This document shows, piece after piece, positions 1-5,506 of a stretch of DNA of 5,555 nt (position 1 is its first letter; every line of letters starts with the position of its first letter). The position numbers and the translations under genes were made by a program. A model generated the notes under the pieces. It saw only the letters and a list, made by a program, of their open reading frames with translations, searched no databases and was not told the DNA's origin. The stretch is from an uncultured Eubacteriales bacterium (GTDB taxonomy: Bacteria; Bacillota; Clostridia; Christensenellales; Pumilibacteraceae), in contig USBU01000093.1 of the NCBI GenBank assembly GCA_900553005.1, forward strand, positions 1-5,555. Direction: 5' to 3'.

Positions 1-133
1 ATTTTTATAAACAGGCTTCCGGACGGCGCGGCGGCGAAAGCATTTTTATGCTCAGCAATCACTATACAAAAAAGCTTGCCGTCATAACCGTAAACGTCCG
101 CAATAACATGCAACGGTAAGTCGGCGGACGTTA
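1..133. other. Left-edge region with no assignable gene
   Basis: Both strands have a reading frame open to the window edge. The plus frame starting at base 3 is open for 38 codons and ends with TAA at 117-119. The codon-aligned minus frame runs from a stop at 141-143 to the edge and reads roughly LHVIADVYGYDGKLFC in its middle. The minus frame has more G in the first codon position, which slightly favours it, but it has no ATG and no convincing ribosome binding site. Neither frame matches a family I recognise. Codon-aligned antisense frames often open together, so at most one is likely to be real. No adapter sequence is visible at this end. Confidence 0.3.
68..132 (-). terminator. Possible terminator or 3'-end hairpin after the GntR gene
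   Basis: A perfect 9-bp inverted repeat (GCGGACGTT at 124-132, AACGTCCGC at 93-101, 22-nt loop) begins one base past the GntR stop codon. No T tract follows it directly. On the minus strand a run of six T lies about 20 nt further (68-73). An alternative imperfect hairpin, pairing 122-125 with 78-81 and 113-117 with 87-91, ends only 4 nt before that T run and would exclude the first hairpin. This may be the operon terminator, but the geometry is not classical. Confidence 0.35.
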
Positions 134-514
134 TTAAAGCTTAATTTCCCTTAGATAAAGTTCGTGCGTCAGCCGGGCGATTTCATCCTCTGTAAGGCCT
201 ATGCTTTTACAGTACTCTACGCCAGGAGCAAGCTTTCCGGCCGCAGTATTGTCTCTTTTTAGCTTCAAGCCGGAAACGTCGCGGCAGACAAAGCACCCCT
301 TACCCGCCCTGGTATATATAAAGCCGTCCCGCTCCAGCCTGTCGTAGGCGTTTTTAACGGTGATCACGCTTATATTAAGCTCCGCCGCGACGCCCCTTAT
401 GGAAGGCAGACAAAAATCGGGCGGCAATGCGCCCGACAAAATCTGCGACACGAGCTGGCTGTAAACCTGTTCGTAAATCGGCTGTTCGCTTTTTTGAGAC
501 ACTATAAGCTTCAA
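134..514 (-). CDS. GntR-family transcriptional regulator, YtrA subfamily
   Basis: A DNA-binding repressor of 126 residues, the usual size of the short YtrA subfamily. The N-terminal winged helix-turn-helix spans about residues 11-77 and carries the family landmarks PIYEQ (12-16), LPSIR (36-40), TVKNAY (52-57) and GKGCFV (71-76). The remaining ~45 residues form the short helical dimerisation tail and leave no room for a large FadR- or UTRA-type ligand domain. The start is TTG at 512-514, chosen because MKLIVSQKSEQPIYEQ matches the family N-terminus. A weak GGAAAA lies upstream, and a GTG at codon 5 is the alternative. The gene is third in an operon behind an ABC ATPase and permease, the family's usual partners. 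By family precedent it should repress that operon through the palindrome at 2105-2129. An oddity is DFC before LPS, where family members usually have a Gly-Glu/Asp-Arg/Lys type sequence. The inducer is unknown. Confidence 0.93.
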   Translation of the reverse strand: MKLIVSQKSEQPIYEQVYSQLVSQILSGALPPDFCLPSIRGVAAELNISVITVKNAYDRLERDGFIYTRAGKGCFVCRDVSGLKLKRDNTAAGKLAPGVEYCKSIGLTEDEIARLTHELYLREIKL

Positions 515-537
515 GACAAATTTTTCCGGTACGTTTT

Positions 538-559
538 TCGTATATTATACAATTTACAG
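538..559. promoter_or_regulatory. Possible weak second GntR operator
   Basis: On the minus strand this stretch begins CTGTA and ends TATACGA, with an 11-bp palindrome GTATA-A-TATAC (540-550) centred on the -10 box of the gntR promoter. It resembles a degraded copy of the perfect operator at 2105-2129, which begins CTGTA and ends TATACAG with almost the same spacing. AT-rich -10 regions easily give such similarity by chance, so this is only suggestive of direct autoregulation. Confidence 0.3.
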
Positions 560-573
560 ACTTACTTTGTCAA
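544..573 (-). promoter_or_regulatory. Internal promoter for the GntR gene
   Basis: The minus strand has TTGACA (568-573), an 18-nt spacer and TATAAT (544-549), both hexamers perfect. The predicted start of transcription is near 537, about 23 nt before the TTG start of the regulator. The -35 box and most of the spacer lie inside the last codons of the permease gene, so the match could partly be a by-product of coding. The sequence nonetheless predicts repressor synthesis independent of the upstream operon promoter. Confidence 0.6.
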
Positions 574-1249
574 ATTTCTTTTGCGCAAGCTTTACGCCGG
601 AAAAAACGGCCGCAGCATAAACCGCAGCGCCCAGAACAAATACCGCAGCGCGTATATACAGCGCGCCTGCGTCCAGCGTATCCAACGCGCTTCTAACGGC
701 GGGGATAAGCTGTACTGTCGTTTCCGCTGCGCCGTACACCGCAAGAAAAGCCGCAAGTCCAAATAAAACGGGCGCCCCCGCCTTATAGCCGGTGCTGAAA
801 TATCCGGGCAGAAAAACGACGTTGAAAGCGCCGTAGCCGATAAGCACAATTCCGAAAAACGCAAGATTCGGATCCATGCCTACGATATTGCCGTCCGGAT
901 AAATGAGATAATCGGCCGCTGCTGCGGCTGCCGCCGCAACCGCCAGTTGCAGCAGCTGAAACGCCATGACGAGCACGGCTTTACCGACCACTATGTCGCT
1001 GCGCTTTACGGGAAGCGCCGCGGTAAACTCTATATCACGGTTTGCGCGCTGGTAGTTGCATGCGATAAATACCGCCAAAAAGCAATATCCGACTCCCACT
1101 ACGGCGGGATACGCCGGGATAAGCAGCAAAGCACTTAAAAAACAGAAAAGATAAAGCGGACGCGGCGTCGACAAAAACAACTCCTTTCTCACAAGTTCTT
1201 TCATTACGTCAGTATGTCCGCCTTGCAAAGTATCAGTTTTATTTTTCAT
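554..1249 (-). CDS. ABC-2 type transporter permease subunit
   Basis: An integral membrane protein of 231 residues, with about six hydrophobic segments near residues 32-48, 49-66, 91-112, 129-151, 158-175 and 199-219. The cytoplasmic DIEFTAALPVKRSDIVVGK stretch (72-90) is the loop typical of ABC2_membrane_2 permeases, which usually reads D..f..sLP..r..iv.gK. It is expected to dimerise and pair with the ATPase encoded just upstream; the substrate is unknown. The start ATG at 1247-1249 overlaps the ATPase stop in an ATGA arrangement, with AAGGA 9 nt upstream, pointing to translational coupling. The in-frame ATG at residue 16 (MKELVRKELFLS) looks more like the usual N-terminus of the family, so the first 15 residues are uncertain. 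TM3 contains eight consecutive alanines (105-112), an unusual low-complexity stretch. Only one permease gene is present, so a homodimer is likely. Confidence 0.87.
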   Translation of the reverse strand: MKNKTDTLQGGHTDVMKELVRKELFLSTPRPLYLFCFLSALLLIPAYPAVVGVGYCFLAVFIACNYQRANRDIEFTAALPVKRSDIVVGKAVLVMAFQLLQLAVAAAAAAAADYLIYPDGNIVGMDPNLAFFGIVLIGYGAFNVVFLPGYFSTGYKAGAPVLFGLAAFLAVYGAAETTVQLIPAVRSALDTLDAGALYIRAAVFVLGAAVYAAAVFSGVKLAQKKFDKVSL

Positions 1250-2091
1250 ATTTCTTCGTCCTTGCGGTTGTAATAAACCATAATATCCTCCAGGTTGGGC
1301 CGTTCAGCTCGTAAGCCTTCGACGCCGACTGTCCCACGTTTAATGAGAGCCGTAAACGAATAAGCGTTTTTCCTGATCCCTACAGCGTTACCGATTATTT
1401 CCTGAGTCAGACTGTCGGTTCCGCCGCTTATAAGAAGATGCGAATCGAGCAAATCATCCTTTGTGGAATCGGAAATCAGTTTGCCTTCGCGCATAAAAAG
1501 AATATAGTCCGCGCATTTATCCAAATCCGACGTAATGTGCGTGGAAAAAAGTATGCTCTTTTCACCGTCCGCGATTATTCTTTGAAAAATTTCCAAAAGC
1601 TCGTCACGGGCAATCGGATCCAGCCCGCCGGTCGGCTCGTCCAAAATCAACAGCTCGGCGTCGTGAGAAAGCGCCAGCGCAAGAGCGAATTTGACCTTCA
1701 TGCCGGCGGAAAGACTGCGCACGCGCTTACCCTCGTCAATTCCGAATTTTTCCGTATAACGTCTGTAGGTTTTATCGTCCCAGCGCTTGTAAAAACGACT
1801 GAAAAGCGAGGCTATCCTGCCGACGCGTTCATAGGGATAATATTCAAAGGCGCCGGAAGTAAAGCTTATCCTTTGTTTGATCTCCGTTTCTCTGTCGGCG
1901 ATATTCATACCGAAAAACTCCGCTCTGCCGCTGTCCGGCCGGACGATATTAAGCATACTTTTAAGCGTAGTGCTTTTACCCGCGCCGTTAGCTCCGATAA
2001 AGCCTGTTATATAACCTCGTTCAAGCTTAAACGAAACGTCCGTCAATGCGAACGAATCGTATTTTTTACAGAGGTTTTCTACGTTGACCAT
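1246..2091 (-). CDS. ABC transporter ATP-binding protein, YtrB-like
   Basis: A cytoplasmic ATPase of 281 residues that powers the permease encoded next to it. The nucleotide-binding domain covers about residues 1-215. It has Walker A GANGAGKST (33-41), an ABC signature in the variant form LSAGM (127-131), Walker B LLILDEP (147-153, with Asp151 and catalytic Glu152), D-loop GGLDP (155-159) and H-loop His185. The FYKRWDDKTYRRY block (100-112) before the signature is characteristic of YtrB-type ATPases that travel with YtrA-type GntR regulators. The canonical Q-loop glutamine is not obvious; that region reads ISFTSGAF (75-82). The C-terminal ~65 residues are a divergent accessory tail ending in LEDIMVYYNRK. 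GAGG lies 8 nt before the ATG, fixing the start. It is the first gene of the operon, directly behind a strong promoter and a palindromic operator. By analogy with ytr-type operons it may respond to envelope-active compounds, but nothing in the sequence shows the substrate. Confidence 0.93.
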   Translation of the reverse strand: MVNVENLCKKYDSFALTDVSFKLERGYITGFIGANGAGKSTTLKSMLNIVRPDSGRAEFFGMNIADRETEIKQRISFTSGAFEYYPYERVGRIASLFSRFYKRWDDKTYRRYTEKFGIDEGKRVRSLSAGMKVKFALALALSHDAELLILDEPTGGLDPIARDELLEIFQRIIADGEKSILFSTHITSDLDKCADYILFMREGKLISDSTKDDLLDSHLLISGGTDSLTQEIIGNAVGIRKNAYSFTALIKRGTVGVEGLRAERPNLEDIMVYYNRKDEEI

Positions 2092-2104
2092 AAATCTCGC
2101 CTCA

Positions 2105-2129
2105 ACTGTATATATTGAATATATACAGT
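2105..2129. promoter_or_regulatory. Palindromic operator, probable GntR (YtrA-type) binding site
   Basis: A perfect inverted repeat with 11-bp arms (ACTGTATATAT at 2105-2115, ATATATACAGT at 2119-2129) around a 3-bp centre. It overlaps the operon promoter's -10 hexamer by three bases and extends across the expected transcription start, ending 13 bp before the ATPase ATG. A dimeric repressor bound here would block RNA polymerase. The only repressor gene nearby is the GntR gene at the end of the same operon, so it is the natural candidate ligand. That assignment is inferred from position and family precedent. Confidence 0.8.
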
Positions 2130-2155
2130 ATAGCAGCCTGAAACGACATTGTCAA
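2127..2155 (-). promoter_or_regulatory. Main promoter of the ABC/GntR operon
   Basis: The minus strand reads TTGACA (2150-2155), an exact 17-nt spacer and TATACT (2127-2132), a near-consensus sigma-A-type promoter. Transcription should begin near 2120, inside the palindromic operator, giving a leader of about 30 nt before the ATPase start codon. Confidence 0.85.
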
Positions 2156-2371
2156 GTCTTTAACGGCCCGATTTTCAAAACCGATGCAGAATTTTTTTGC
2201 TGTGTCGTAAGGCTGTTTATCAAAACCCATATATACAAAGTGCTTTAATGACAACTCCGGCGATTTAAGCGTAACGCAATTTACTTTTTTATGCCGTCAA
2301 CTTTTGTTTGAAACGCTGCGAAATTTTACAGCCGGACTATTAAGTAGCCCAAAAGTTCAACAAATAAAACG
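2156..2371. other. Intergenic spacer with no recognisable gene
   Basis: About 215 bases between the ABC/GntR promoter and the degV terminator. I see no RNA gene, repeat or credible coding sequence. One minus-strand frame from ATG at 2228-2230 runs for 42 codons, but it reads through the operon promoter and operator and has no ribosome binding site. Confidence 0.5.
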
Positions 2372-2414
2372 CAAAAATTAAAAACACGGCGTCCGCTTGC
2401 AGCCCTGACGCCGT
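2372..2414 (-). terminator. Intrinsic terminator of the DegV gene
   Basis: An 8-bp perfect stem (GACGCCGT at 2407-2414, ACGGCGTC at 2386-2393) with a 13-nt loop is followed on the minus strand by a T-rich tract (2372-2384, TTTTT-AA-TTTTT). It sits 17 nt past the degV stop codon. On the plus strand no comparable T tract follows, so it acts in one direction only. Confidence 0.85.
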
Positions 2415-2431
2415 TTATCAAATATTATTTA

Positions 2432-3295
2432 TTATAACGCTACGGAGCAGGCAATAGCTAAAGCGCCGTAACCGATATGACAGGAAACGCTGAGCGAAAG
2501 CGGCGCCATCAAAAATTCGTAACCGGGGAAAGCCGCCTCGCATTCCTTTTTCCAGTCGAGCGCCTCCTCCTCGTTGCCGGAGTATGCAAGCTCCAGCCTA
2601 AGCGTACCTTTACTAACGGCGTCGGGAAAGCGATTGACAAGATCTTTTTTCATTGCGTTGATCATTACCGTCCGCGCGGCTTTTTTACCGCGCACCTTGG
2701 AATACGCGTCCAGCTTTTCACCCTGAATCTGCAGCACCGGCTTAATTTTCAGAAGCTCGCCTATTGCGGCGGCAACCGGAGTTATGCGCCCGCCTTTTTT
2801 AAGATATTTGAGCGTCTCGACCGTTATGTATATACTGGAATTGAATTTATTGGCAAGCAGCGCGGACTTTATCTCCGCCGCCGATTTGCCTTCCCCTGCC
2901 AGCTTTAAAGCGTCCAGCACCGACTGATACTGCGTGACGGAAATGCGCTGATTATCCACGACCTCCACCCGTCCGTTATAGTCGCGGCTTAAAAGCTCGG
3001 CGCTGTGACAGGAGCCGCTCAACCCCGACGACATGGGAATATAAACCAGCTCGTCATAAGAGGCAAGCACACTGTCCCAAAGATCGGTAACGTCGCCGGG
3101 AGAGGGCTGTGAAGTATGGATTTCGGCATCGCTTTTAAGCGCCTCGTAAAACTGACTCTGCGACATGTTAATATCCTCAAGATACTGCTCGCCGTTTATA
3201 AAAAACGGCATCGGCAGCACTGAAATCTTAAGCTCGGCCGCCTTTGCCTGCGTAATTCCGCTGTTGCTGTCGGTTACCACTGCCACACGTTTCAT
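2432..3295 (-). CDS. DegV family protein (FakB-like fatty acid-binding protein)
   Basis: A 287-residue protein of the DegV family, whose members bind one fatty acid. FakB-type members present it to the kinase FakA, which makes acyl-phosphate for phospholipid synthesis. Visible landmarks are TDSNSGI (8-14), HTSQPSPGD (60-68) and SSGLSGS (89-95). Thr61 and Ser93 fall at the family's carboxylate-contacting positions. Also present are LKKGGRI (165-171) and KIKPVLQI (183-190). Near the C-terminus, CHIGYGALAIAC (272-283) replaces the common H.GPGA form with Tyr for Pro, a small deviation in a ligand-proximal motif. The start at 3295 is preferred over an upstream in-frame ATG at 3355 because GGAGGA lies 9 nt before it and family proteins begin MK..V.TDS. 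The upstream 20 residues would also overlap the promoter. It is monocistronic with its own promoter and terminator. No fakA lies nearby, which is common. The lipid-transfer role is inferred from the family. Confidence 0.93.
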   Translation of the reverse strand: MKRVAVVTDSNSGITQAKAAELKISVLPMPFFINGEQYLEDINMSQSQFYEALKSDAEIHTSQPSPGDVTDLWDSVLASYDELVYIPMSSGLSGSCHSAELLSRDYNGRVEVVDNQRISVTQYQSVLDALKLAGEGKSAAEIKSALLANKFNSSIYITVETLKYLKKGGRITPVAAAIGELLKIKPVLQIQGEKLDAYSKVRGKKAARTVMINAMKKDLVNRFPDAVSKGTLRLELAYSGNEEEALDWKKECEAAFPGYEFLMAPLSLSVSCHIGYGALAIACSVAL

Positions 3296-3304
3296 TAGGA
3301 TGTC

Positions 3305-3310
3305 TCCTCC
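3305..3310 (-). promoter_or_regulatory. Ribosome binding site that decides the degV start
   Basis: The minus strand reads GGAGGA here, 9 nt before the ATG at 3293-3295. It is a strong Shine-Dalgarno match and rules in favour of the 287-residue product over a 20-residue-longer reading. Confidence 0.85.
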
Positions 3311-3345
3311 GTTCTTTTTGCTGAAAATCAATCTGCTTTTGCGGT

Positions 3346-3374
3346 ATTTTAACATTTTACGAGCAAAAAATCAA
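3346..3374 (-). promoter_or_regulatory. Promoter of the DegV gene
   Basis: The minus strand reads TTGATT (3369-3374), a 17-nt spacer and TAAAAT (3346-3351). The predicted start is near 3339, giving a leader of about 44 nt. The -35 box lies within the T-rich tail of the upstream transporter terminator. Confidence 0.6.
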
Positions 3375-3419
3375 CTAAAGCGCGCCGTCAGCCCAAATTT
3401 TAATATAAAAACGACGCGC
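3365..3419 (-). terminator. Probable terminator of the transporter gene
   Basis: The minus strand can form a 10-bp stem, including two G-U pairs, between GCGCGTCGTT (3410-3419) and GACGGCGCGC (3380-3389), with a 20-nt AT-rich loop. A broken T-rich tract follows (3365-3379: TTT, then TTGATTTTTT). It lies 8 nt past the stop codon. The long loop and interrupted T tract make it weaker than the other terminators in this window. Confidence 0.6.
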
Positions 3420-3427
3420 CCGCCAAT

Positions 3428-4546
3428 CTAAAACAGCGGAAGCAGCAGACAGAACAGCGTCAGCGCGATAAGAAAACCGAAATTAACGGCGGAATTTAAA
3501 AGCAGATACTTCCCCTTTTCCCGTGGTCGATACGCGCAAAAGCACTTGAAAGATATAAGACTGGCCATCGACGAAATAAGAGTTCCGCAGCCGCCGATAT
3601 TAACGGCCGTCAAAAGCGCGGCGTAATCAGCGGTGAAACCCGACAGCAGGACTGCGGACGGCACGTTGCTTATAAGCTGGCAGGAAACCACGCCCGTAAG
3701 CAGCACGCTTTTGCCAAGCAGAACGCGAAAAAAACTATCTACGGCGTCAAGCCTGGAAAGATTACCCGTAAAAATAAAAAACATACAAAAGGTGAGCAAA
3801 AGCGAATAATCGACCTTGCCAAGAGCCGTTCTGTCGAAAATCAGCATCGCAGGAATAATCAGCAGCCCCGTCCAGTAAGGAACGACGCGGAACACTATCA
3901 GCAGCATATATGCGAAAAATGCAAAACAAAACGCCGTTTTGGTTTTATTAAGCCGTCCCTCCTGACTTTCAGGCTTTTCAAGCGTCTCCTTTTTGATAAA
4001 CAGACAGCATAAAGCGATCAGCAGTACGGAAAACAGCGTGGGAAAAATCATTATACCGAAAAATTCAGAAGTCGGAATCCTGAACTTATTGTAAAGATAG
4101 AGATTTTGCGGATTTCCGAATGGAGTAAGCATACCGCCCAGATTTGCGGCGACCGTCTGCATCGTAAAGGTAAAAGCCATGTGCTTTTCCTGCTTGGACG
4201 AATGCAACACGAAATATCCCAGCGGAAGAAAGGTTATCAGCGCCATGTCGTTGGCTATAAGCATTGACGCTATATAGGTGATTGCGACCAGCGCGCTTAT
4301 CGCGGAGCGCGTGGTTTTAAACAAACTTATAATCTTAGCGGCAAGTATGCGAAAAAAACGCAGATTTTTAAGAGCAGCCACAACCGCGGACATACCGAAA
4401 AGCGAAATGAGAGTGCGTAAATCAAAATAATCCGCATAGCCCGCATCCGGCGGTATGAATATGCAGGATACCGCCGCCGCGACAAATGCGACGACAAGCA
4501 CGACGTTATTTTTAAAAAACGAAATTATGTAGTAACCCTTATTCAT
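3428..4546 (-). CDS. SLC13/CitMHS-type (ion transporter superfamily) permease
   Basis: A 372-residue polytopic membrane protein, hydrophobic over nearly its whole length, with about ten to twelve transmembrane segments. It shows the two-repeat signatures of the ArsB/CitMHS/DASS ion transporter superfamily. In the first half these are ANDMALITFLPL (98-109) and TPFGNPQN (141-148). In the second half they are SNVPSA (293-298) and NIGGCGTLISSMASLI (316-331). A charged cytoplasmic loop at about 185-204 separates the halves. Such proteins move organic or inorganic anions, often with sodium, but the substrate cannot be read from sequence; citrate, dicarboxylate or another anion are all possible. The ATG at 4546 is preferred over a GTG 34 codons upstream because a promoter (4568-4596) lies inside that AT-rich extension. 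The ribosome binding site is weak, since only a GCGGG-like stretch precedes the ATG in a leader of about 15 nt. It is monocistronic, between the spo0A terminators and degV. Confidence 0.85.
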   Translation of the reverse strand: MNKGYYIISFFKNNVVLVVAFVAAAVSCIFIPPDAGYADYFDLRTLISLFGMSAVVAALKNLRFFRILAAKIISLFKTTRSAISALVAITYIASMLIANDMALITFLPLGYFVLHSSKQEKHMAFTFTMQTVAANLGGMLTPFGNPQNLYLYNKFRIPTSEFFGIMIFPTLFSVLLIALCCLFIKKETLEKPESQEGRLNKTKTAFCFAFFAYMLLIVFRVVPYWTGLLIIPAMLIFDRTALGKVDYSLLLTFCMFFIFTGNLSRLDAVDSFFRVLLGKSVLLTGVVSCQLISNVPSAVLLSGFTADYAALLTAVNIGGCGTLISSMASLISFKCFCAYRPREKGKYLLLNSAVNFGFLIALTLFCLLLPLF

Positions 4547-4567
4547 GCCGATTAACCCGCAACGGAT

Positions 4568-4596
4568 ATTATAGCGTGTTTTATACGCAATTACAA
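4568..4596 (-). promoter_or_regulatory. Promoter of the transporter gene
   Basis: The minus strand reads TTGTAA (4591-4596), a 17-nt spacer and a perfect TATAAT (4568-4573). Transcription would begin near 4561, only about 15 nt before the ATG at 4546. This short leader supports the shorter transporter reading and would leave little room for a Shine-Dalgarno element. Confidence 0.6.
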
Positions 4597-4678
4597 GAAA
4601 AAAAAGCAAAAAAATATCGTTGCGACAAAAATTTTTATCGACAGCCACATAGGATATATAACCGCGCGGCGCAGCAAT

Positions 4679-4707
4679 AAAAAAACTCGGCTAAAGCCCC
4701 GAAGCCG
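4679..4707 (-). terminator. Second, backup terminator after spo0A
   Basis: On the minus strand a 5-bp stem (CGGCT at 4703-4707, AGCCG at 4688-4692) with a 10-nt loop is followed by AG and then seven T (4679-4685). The stem is short but the T tract is excellent. Together with the hairpin at 4723-4741 it forms a tandem terminator. Confidence 0.6.
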
Positions 4708-4711
4708 TTTT

Positions 4712-4741
4712 AAAATAAAAGAGGACGGAAAATTTCCGTCC
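4712..4741 (-). terminator. Intrinsic terminator of spo0A
   Basis: A perfect 8-bp stem (GGACGGAA at 4723-4730, TTCCGTCC at 4734-4741) with a 3-nt loop, about 30 nt past the spo0A stop. On the minus strand it is followed by TCTTTTATTTT. A shorter T run also follows on the plus strand, so it could work in both directions. Confidence 0.85.
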
Positions 4742-4770
4742 GTCTTTTAATCCGTTCCCCTTTGCGGCTT

Positions 4771-5506
4771 TCACATATTTTCCAGCAGCATTTTATCGGC
4801 TACAAGCGCGATAAATTCGCCGTTTGTAGGCTTTTCAGTGCTGGAATAAACCTTTATGCCAAATATAGAATTTATGTTTTCGATTTTACCCTTATTCCAG
4901 GCCACCTCTATAGCGTGTCTTATAGCGCGCTCTACCTTAGAGGGGCTGGTTTCAAACTTTTCGGCGACCTCGGGATACAGCCTTTTGGTTATGCTGTTGA
5001 TAATCTCGGGGCTGTCGATGGCCATTTTTATAGCTTCCCGCAGAAATTGATAGCCCTTGATATGAGCAGGTATGCCTACCGTCATAAAGATATCAGTTAT
5101 GCGCTGTTCAAGACTGCCCTTTCTTATGCCGCGGCCATACTCATAGCGGCTGGGCTTATCGCGTTTGATACTGTCGATACGTTTTTCAAGCTCCTTCAGT
5201 CCGAAAGGCTTTATAAGATAATAGTCCGCACCGGCGTTTATCGCAGACTGAGCATAACTCTCTCCGCCGATTCCGCTGACCGCGACTATTTTACAACCGT
5301 TTTTATCGATCTCCTCCAACACGGATAAACCGTCCCTGACCGGCATAAGCATGTCCAACACCATTGCGTCCGGCTCCAGCTCGTTGTATTTTTCAACCGC
5401 CTCCGCCCCGTCGGAAGCAGTACCAACCACCTCGTAATTAGCGCTTTCGGTAAAATACGCCTCTTCTTCTGCCAGCAAATTTTTGTCGTCGTCAACAAGT
5501 AAAATT
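4771..5506 (-). CDS. spo0A: Sporulation master response regulator Spo0A, 5'-truncated
   Basis: Phosphorelay-controlled transcription factor that commits cells to sporulation. About 244 genuine residues remain. Numbering here follows the reading opened at 5535, of which residues 1-9 and most of codon 10 are adapter. The receiver domain (about 11-123) has the acidic pocket DDD (15-17), phospho-acceptor Asp61 in VLDMLMP, switch Ser87 in AVSG and Lys109 in IKPF. After a linker comes the Spo0A-specific DNA-binding domain (about 142-254). It is recognised by GIPAHIKGYQFLREAI (154-169), SITKRLYPEVAEKF (181-194) and the near-invariant VERAIRHAIEVAW recognition-helix region (201-213). The end KPTNGEFIALVADKM is also typical. 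B. subtilis Spo0A has 267 residues, and only a few N-terminal residues seem to be missing here. The true start codon, promoter and any upstream spoIVB lie beyond the contig end. Two terminators follow the gene. Identification is very secure. Confidence 0.97.

Noticed and set aside
39..52. Small hairpin AGCAT-TTTT-ATGCT near the left edge
   Set aside because: Only five AT-rich base pairs with no downstream T tract, a chance-level structure.
3..119. Plus-strand frame open from the left edge, ending NVRNNMQR
   Set aside because: It is codon-aligned antisense to an equally open minus-strand frame, is only 38 codons long, matches no family I know, and has no support beyond being open.
1438..2118. 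226-codon plus-strand frame opposite the ABC ATPase
   Set aside because: It is antisense to a gene with all ABC ATPase motifs intact, and its own translation shows no recognisable domain. It is a shadow frame.
2104..2230. 42-codon minus-strand frame beginning MGFDKQPYDTAKKF
   Set aside because: It has no ribosome binding site and runs through the operon -35, -10 and operator, so it is not compatible with those better supported elements. A decayed gene remnant cannot be excluded.
3296..3355. 20-residue upstream extension of DegV
   Set aside because: A strong GGAGGA lies 9 nt before the internal ATG, and the family starts at MK..V.TDS. The extension also overlaps the promoter -10.
4547..4648. 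34-residue N-terminal extension of the transporter starting at a GTG
   Set aside because: The stretch is AT-rich, contains a TATAAT promoter with 17-nt spacing to TTGTAA, and has no ribosome binding site. The ATG at 4546 gives an ordinary family N-terminus.
4762..5328. 188-codon plus-strand frame opposite spo0A
   Set aside because: It lies antisense to an unambiguous Spo0A coding region and has no family features.
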